Positions 7,891 to 11,898 of a stretch of 11,898 nt of DNA are shown here, piece by piece (positions within the stretch are counted from its first letter, which is position 1; every line of letters begins with the position of its first letter). Source of the DNA: JAADIV01 sp964439085 (lineage in GTDB: Bacteria > Desulfobacterota > Desulfobulbia > Desulfobulbales > VMSU01); contig CAYTNB010000081.1 in assembly GCA_964439085.1 (NCBI GenBank), positions 1 through 11,898 of the forward strand, in the 5' to 3' direction. The notes under the pieces are model-generated. The model did not search any database, had not been told where the DNA came from, and worked only from the letters and a program-made list of their open reading frames with translations. The position numbers and the translations under genes are program-made.

Positions 7891-9849
7891 ATGCCTAAAA
7901 TATTAACAATTGACGATAAACCGGACAACTTGCTTGTCCTGAAGGCACTCTTGCGTCATTTCATGCCAGACGTCACCCTGCTAACCGCATTGTCTGGCCA
8001 GGAGGGGCTCAAAATAGCCGCCGAAATACTGCCGGATACCATCATTTCGGATATAAAAATGCCCATAATGGATGGCTATGAGGTATGCCGAATTTTGAAA
8101 TCTGACCCGCATACGAAGCACATACCCATTATCATGTTGACTGCGATCCATACTGATTCCGTAAGTAAAGCCAGAGGTTTGGAGGCAGGAGCTGACGCCT
8201 TTTTAACCAAGCCTATAGACGAGAATGAGTTAGTAGCTCAAATTAAGGCAATGCTCCGAATAAAAAGATCAGAGGATCTCCTGCGCCAGGAAAAAGAGGA
8301 GCTGGCAAGTCAAGTTTTGGAAAGAACCAAAAAATTACGTTGCCTCTACAAAATCTCCAATATTACCTATAATCCCGAAAGGACATTTACTGGAATTATT
8401 CAAGAAATAGTCGAGACAATCCCTCCTTCCTGGCAGTATCCAGAAATAGCATGTGCCAGGATTGTGTTAAATAAACAAGAGTTTAAAACAGAAGGATTTA
8501 AAATAACAAATTGGGTTCAGAGTTGTAATATTATTTTAAATAAGGAAAATATTGGGGTAGTTGAAGTCTATTATCGGGAAGGTAAAACAACTGCCGATGC
8601 AGACCTATTCACCGATGAAGAAAAGGAAATTCTTAACGAGATTGCAGAACGCCTGGCCCAAATATCAGATCGAAAAAATGCAGTCGAAGAAACAACAAAA
8701 TTAAAAGAGCATCTTCAACAAGCCCAAAAAATGGAAGCAATCGGTACCCTTGCGGGTGGCATTGCCCATGATTTTAATAATATTCTTAGTGTAATTCTCG
8801 GTTATGCTGAAATGGCGCGGGATGACAGTCCAGAAGGGGCATCGATTGCCACTGATTTAGATAAGGTATTAAAGGCAGGTTACAGGGCAAAGAATCTTGT
8901 CAAACAGATTCTCGCCTTCAGCCGCCAAACTGACGCCGAATGTATTTTCCTGCAACCTGCGAGTATTGTAAAAGAAATCATAAAAATGCTGCGCCCGTCA
9001 TTACCCACAACTATTGAAATTAATCAAGATATTGATCCAGCAGTCGGCCTCATTTTTGCCGACCCAACCCAAATCCATCAAATATTGATGAATCTCTGTA
9101 CCAATGCCTTCCACGCCATGGAAGAAACAGGCGGTAGATTAGATATTTTATTAAAAGAAACAACTCTTGGCAGTGCAGACCTTGAGCATGAGTCCGATGT
9201 TGAAGCAGGTATTTTTATGCAATTATCAGTTTGTGATTCAGGGGCTGGAATATCTCCTGAAATAAAAGATAAGATTTTTGACCCCTATTTTACTACCAAA
9301 GAGACCGGCAAGGGCACGGGGATGGGTCTTTCCATAACCCACGGTATAGTGAAAAGCTATGGCGGCTTTATCTCTGTTGACAGTGAACATGGCAAAGGCA
9401 CCTCTTTTCATGTGTTTCTACCTGTCATGCAACAAGCGGATCTGCCTAAAATAGAAGCCGTTAAAACGATTCCAATAGGCAAAGAAAGAATTCTTTTCAT
9501 CGATGATGAAGAACTGCTCACTGAGATGGGCAAGGATATGCTGGAAAGGCTTGGCTACCATGTTACGATCGTAAATAGTAGCCTTGCGGCCTTGGAAACC
9601 TTTCAAAAAGACCCTGCCCAATTTGACGTGGTTATCACTGACCAGACCATGCCTGGAATGACTGGCGCTGACCTCGCCAGAAGAATGCTGCAAATTCGTC
9701 CAGATATACCAATTATCCTCTGCACAGGCTACAGCACCATTATCTCTGAGGAAAATGCGAAATTCATAGGTATAAAAGAATTTGCTTTGAAGCCGCTTGC
9801 CAAGAGGGATATTGCCGAACTCATCCGCAAGGTACTGGATGTTTCATGA
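7891..9849 (+). CDS. Soluble hybrid histidine kinase, REC-(GAF-like)-HisKA-HATPase-REC
   Basis: A 652-residue cytoplasmic kinase without membrane segments. An N-terminal receiver (about 2-120) has TIDDKPDN, Asp54 and Lys-Pro in LTKPID. A short coiled coil (about 122-150) leads to a GAF-like region of about 115 residues (148-262: LYKIS, PPSWQYPEIACARI, IGVVEVYYRE, LFTDEEKEILNEIAERL), which I recognise as a recurrent sensor-kinase segment of unclear ligand. HisKA follows with His293 in GGIAHDFNNIL, then HATPase (N-box ILMNLCTN, DSGAGI, GKGTGMGLS) and a final receiver about 533-650 (Asp584, Lys in FALKPL). GGAGGG at 7882-7887 precedes the ATG with slightly short spacing. The gene lies 36 bases after the large kinase and is probably cotranscribed. 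From the H-box on, it closely matches the kinase at 495-2855, but the input domains differ: one REC plus GAF-like here, REC plus two PAS there. Starting with a receiver suggests input from another kinase. Confidence 0.93.
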   Translation: MPKILTIDDKPDNLLVLKALLRHFMPDVTLLTALSGQEGLKIAAEILPDTIISDIKMPIMDGYEVCRILKSDPHTKHIPIIMLTAIHTDSVSKARGLEAGADAFLTKPIDENELVAQIKAMLRIKRSEDLLRQEKEELASQVLERTKKLRCLYKISNITYNPERTFTGIIQEIVETIPPSWQYPEIACARIVLNKQEFKTEGFKITNWVQSCNIILNKENIGVVEVYYREGKTTADADLFTDEEKEILNEIAERLAQISDRKNAVEETTKLKEHLQQAQKMEAIGTLAGGIAHDFNNILSVILGYAEMARDDSPEGASIATDLDKVLKAGYRAKNLVKQILAFSRQTDAECIFLQPASIVKEIIKMLRPSLPTTIEINQDIDPAVGLIFADPTQIHQILMNLCTNAFHAMEETGGRLDILLKETTLGSADLEHESDVEAGIFMQLSVCDSGAGISPEIKDKIFDPYFTTKETGKGTGMGLSITHGIVKSYGGFISVDSEHGKGTSFHVFLPVMQQADLPKIEAVKTIPIGKERILFIDDEELLTEMGKDMLERLGYHVTIVNSSLAALETFQKDPAQFDVVITDQTMPGMTGADLARRMLQIRPDIPIILCTGYSTIISEENAKFIGIKEFALKPLAKRDIAELIRKVLDVS

Positions 9850-9853
9850 TATA
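8662..9853 (+). repeat. Duplicated kinase-receiver module, copy 2
   Basis: Second copy of the module at 1665-2859, encoding the catalytic core and last receiver of the 652-residue kinase. Similarity fades upstream near the ISxRKxAxEE linker. Downstream it persists about 6 to 10 bases past the stop codon, and the ATG aligned with the cheR start is kept at 9839. Confidence 0.85.
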
Positions 9854-9898
9854 CATCACGGCCCCGTAATTGCTACAGAATCAAACTTTCATTTTTAA
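9839..9898 (+). pseudogene. Possible vestige of a cheR-like start after the second kinase copy
   Basis: ATG 9839 sits at exactly the position equivalent to the cheR start (2845) when the two kinase copies are aligned, again preceded by AAGGT. The reading frame gives MFHDIHH and stops at 9896-9898 after 19 codons; cheR begins MRHDIDN. Thirteen of 15 bases from CATGATATA onward match the cheR side, then similarity is lost. This is probably a duplication remnant and not a functional gene. The match is short, so chance or constraint from the overlapping kinase frame is possible. Confidence 0.25.
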
Positions 9899-9962
9899 TG
9901 AGAGAAGTTCCAGAAAAAACTACTGGATACTAACGACCTTTCTTATAACATATCCATATATT

Positions 9963-11898
9963 TTACTTGCTGATAGCGGTATAGACTCCGTCCCAATTGT
10001 CAGGGGGAGGAAATTCAAGAAAATTTTGAATACGCTCAAGATACAGGGCGTAAAGTTTTAAAGGTGATTTTGCATTTAAAGGAGCCAAAATATTTTGGGC
10101 TTCTATAAATTTGCGGGCACGATAAAGTTCTATTGCCTCGTTGAAGGCCTGTATATTAGCGGCAAGTTTGGCATCAGGCCGTCCTTCCTGCAAGGGTTGA
10201 TACAAAGCTACCGGCTTGTCTTTACCCTTTACTCTGACCAAATCCACGAAGCGGCAGAAGAATTGTTCGCCAATAGCGGCTCTGGTAAATTCCGAGATAA
10301 TAATATTGGTGCCATAGACCTTATTCTGCCCCTCCAAACGGGAAGCCAGATTAACATTATCTCCAATCACGGTGTAATCAAAACGCTGTTCACTACCAAA
10401 ATTCCCCACACTAACCACGCCGGTATTAATTCCAATGCCAATATCGATAAATGGCAGACCACGTTCAGACCATTGCGACCGGAGCACAACCAGTTTATTC
10501 ATCATGGCCAGAGCGGTCCGCACCGCATTTACAGCATGCATTTTGTCTGGCAGAGGTGCCCCCCAAATTGCCATTATGGCATCGCCGATATATTTATCTA
10601 CCGTACCATTATGAGCCATAATAAGATCACTCATAATGGTAAGGTACTCATTCATAAATTGCCCTAATTCCTGCGATGACATTTCCTCAGAAATTGTTGT
10701 AAAACCACGGATATCAGTAAAAAATATGCTCAATTCCCGATCTTCACCAGCCAACGATAACTTCTCCGGCGCATTGACTATTTCCTTAACAACCTGCGGG
10801 GATACATAATGACCAAAGGCCCCCTGCAAAAAGATCTTTTCCCGCTCCTTGAAAAAATAGTTAAAGAGAGTAACCACCATAAAGACGGCAAACAAGCAGA
10901 CGAGGGGATATGTTATTCCCATAAGTTGATTGTTCAAGAAAAAATAATGATATGTGCCATAAAATAGATACAGGACAATGAGTAGCAGACCACCGAAGCC
11001 GCCAATCAAAGGACTGGAATAAGCCAACAAGGCGGTAAGGACCAAGCCACCAACCACAATAGCAGCATAAGTAAGGCCGATCTCCGTATAGATATCACTA
11101 CTGAATGGATCGCCACACAAGAGATTATCTATCAGATTGGCATGTACTTCAACACCTGGGAAGACACTGGAAAATGGCGTGGCCCGTAGATCTAGCAAAC
11201 CGGCAGCCGAGGTTCCCACCAGGACATATTTGTTGCGGAGTTCATGACTGATCCGCCCCTGCAAGACATCCACAGCCGAATAATATGGGAATGTTTTGGC
11301 CGGCCCTCGAAAATTAACCACAACCTGCCCCATATTATCCGTGGGAATGAAACGGCCTGCCAGGCTGATCCCAAGGATATTTGCCTCACGACCTTTACCC
11401 GGCACCGCATGGATTACTACCTTGGTAATCCCCATACCAATCCGCAACATTTCCAATGCCAAGCCAGGATAAGGCAGGCCATCCATTTTCATAAATAGAG
11501 GAACACGCCGTACCGTACCGGCAGGATCTGGAAATACATTAAAAAAGCCCTCGGTTTGGGCCATCTCAACCTCAGGCACATTCATAATAGCCCGATAGGC
11601 CGGGATAAATGTCAAATCAGCAAATTTTATTTCTGGCGGTTCAACAGCTAAATTAATGGAAGGAAACGGCTTGTCTGCCGCATCCTTTAGGCCATCTCGC
11701 ATGGTTTGAAAGACATAGCCCAAAACGGTAGGCGAATCGGCAATAGTATCACCCAGAATCAGGTCGTGATCAAGTCGACCGTCAGCCCGCAGGCGAGTTA
11801 AATCGGCCTTGCTTAATTGAACATTCAGAAGGGGGGCAAGCTCTTTGATACTATTTTTAGGAGAGGTGCGGTCTGCCTCTGGGAAGAATGTATCCAGC
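9963..11898 (-). CDS. CHASE2-domain class III adenylate cyclase (5' end outside window)
   Basis: Makes cAMP from ATP in response to an extracytoplasmic signal. 644 residues are visible, numbered here from the right edge. The frame stays open to base 11898, so the N-terminus, including the expected first membrane helix, is missing. Residues 1 to about 262 are CHASE2 (FPEADRTSP, NVFPDPAGTVRRVPL, VNFRGP, KYVLVGTSAAGLLD, FPGVEVHANLIDNLL). About three transmembrane helices follow (270-349), then the cyclase domain from about 384. Metal ligands Asp395 (FFTDIRGFT) and Asp439 (DKYIGDA) are present, with adenine-selecting Lys435 and Thr509 (FDYTVIGD) and transition-state Asn516 and Arg520 (NLASRLE). 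The spacing matches Anabaena CyaB1, which supports ATP over GTP. A helical tail (AFNEAIELYRARKFIEA) resembles one TPR unit. The gene converges on the kinase operon with a 113-base gap, so a regulatory link is only possible, not shown. Confidence 0.94.
   Translation of the reverse strand, partial: LDTFFPEADRTSPKNSIKELAPLLNVQLSKADLTRLRADGRLDHDLILGDTIADSPTVLGYVFQTMRDGLKDAADKPFPSINLAVEPPEIKFADLTFIPAYRAIMNVPEVEMAQTEGFFNVFPDPAGTVRRVPLFMKMDGLPYPGLALEMLRIGMGITKVVIHAVPGKGREANILGISLAGRFIPTDNMGQVVVNFRGPAKTFPYYSAVDVLQGRISHELRNKYVLVGTSAAGLLDLRATPFSSVFPGVEVHANLIDNLLCGDPFSSDIYTEIGLTYAAIVVGGLVLTALLAYSSPLIGGFGGLLLIVLYLFYGTYHYFFLNNQLMGITYPLVCLFAVFMVVTLFNYFFKEREKIFLQGAFGHYVSPQVVKEIVNAPEKLSLAGEDRELSIFFTDIRGFTTISEEMSSQELGQFMNEYLTIMSDLIMAHNGTVDKYIGDAIMAIWGAPLPDKMHAVNAVRTALAMMNKLVVLRSQWSERGLPFIDIGIGINTGVVSVGNFGSEQRFDYTVIGDNVNLASRLEGQNKVYGTNIIISEFTRAAIGEQFFCRFVDLVRVKGKDKPVALYQPLQEGRPDAKLAANIQAFNEAIELYRARKFIEAQNILAPLNAKSPLKLYALYLERIQNFLEFPPPDNWDGVYTAISK

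Noticed and set aside
9907..9930. Hairpin (GTTCCAG with CTGGATAC, one bulge) in the gap between the convergent genes as a terminator
   Set aside because: The stem is only about 5 to 7 pairs, with a bulge and an A-rich loop, and no T-run follows on either strand. It is too weak to call.
9870..10061. Short plus-strand open frame running from the intergenic gap into the cyclase 3' end
   Set aside because: It has no ribosome binding site and no family resemblance, and it overlaps conserved cyclase codons on the other strand.
10095..10667. 190-codon plus-strand open frame opposite the cyclase catalytic domain
   Set aside because: It is antisense to the well-conserved cyclase domain, with no recognisable protein features; it is a shadow frame.
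11721..11723. TTG on the minus strand as the start of the cyclase
   Set aside because: The frame continues upstream without a stop to the window edge and encodes clear CHASE2 sequence (FPEADRTSP, and LGYVF around the TTG), so the real start is outside the window.

Overview
The window is a dense two-component signalling locus from a bacterium of moderate GC content (low to mid forties by eye). Its multi-domain hybrid histidine kinases and the CHASE2 adenylate cyclase are typical of Desulfobacterota (former Deltaproteobacteria), such as Desulfobulbales-like sulfate reducers. That placement is inferred from family resemblance only; there is no marker gene.

Layout. Five genes run left to right: (1) the tail of a single-domain, Rcp1-type response regulator cut by the left edge (2-454); (2) a soluble hybrid kinase REC-PAS-PAS-HisKA-HATPase-REC (495-2855); (3) a CheR-type methyltransferase (2845-3675) whose start lies inside the end of the kinase gene; (4) a very large membrane hybrid kinase dCache-HAMP-GAF-coiled coil-HisKA-HATPase-REC-REC-REC-REC (3760-7854); (5) a second soluble hybrid kinase REC-(GAF-like)-HisKA-HATPase-REC (7891-9849). 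A convergent gene on the minus strand (9963 to beyond the right edge) encodes a CHASE2, three-transmembrane, class III adenylate cyclase. No stretch of 300 bases lacks a gene. The longest gaps are 84 bases (3676-3759) and 113 bases (9850-9962). I saw no tRNA, rRNA, CRISPR array or insertion sequence.

How it may work together (inference). The large kinase senses something outside the membrane. The two soluble kinases begin with receiver domains and so can take phosphate from other proteins. Together the four phosphotransfer genes hold nine receiver domains and three kinase cores, but no HPt domain and no DNA-binding output. CheR suggests that methylation tunes one of the kinases, although no chemoreceptor, CheB, CheA or CheW is visible. 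An E/Q-rich coiled coil just before the catalytic core of the large kinase is a candidate substrate.

Most notable points: the orphan CheR next to kinases; a duplicated kinase-receiver module shared by genes 2 and 5 whose homology continues into the start codon of the next gene; a perfect 14-bp inverted repeat early in the large kinase gene; and a 9-bp direct repeat in the gap before that gene.
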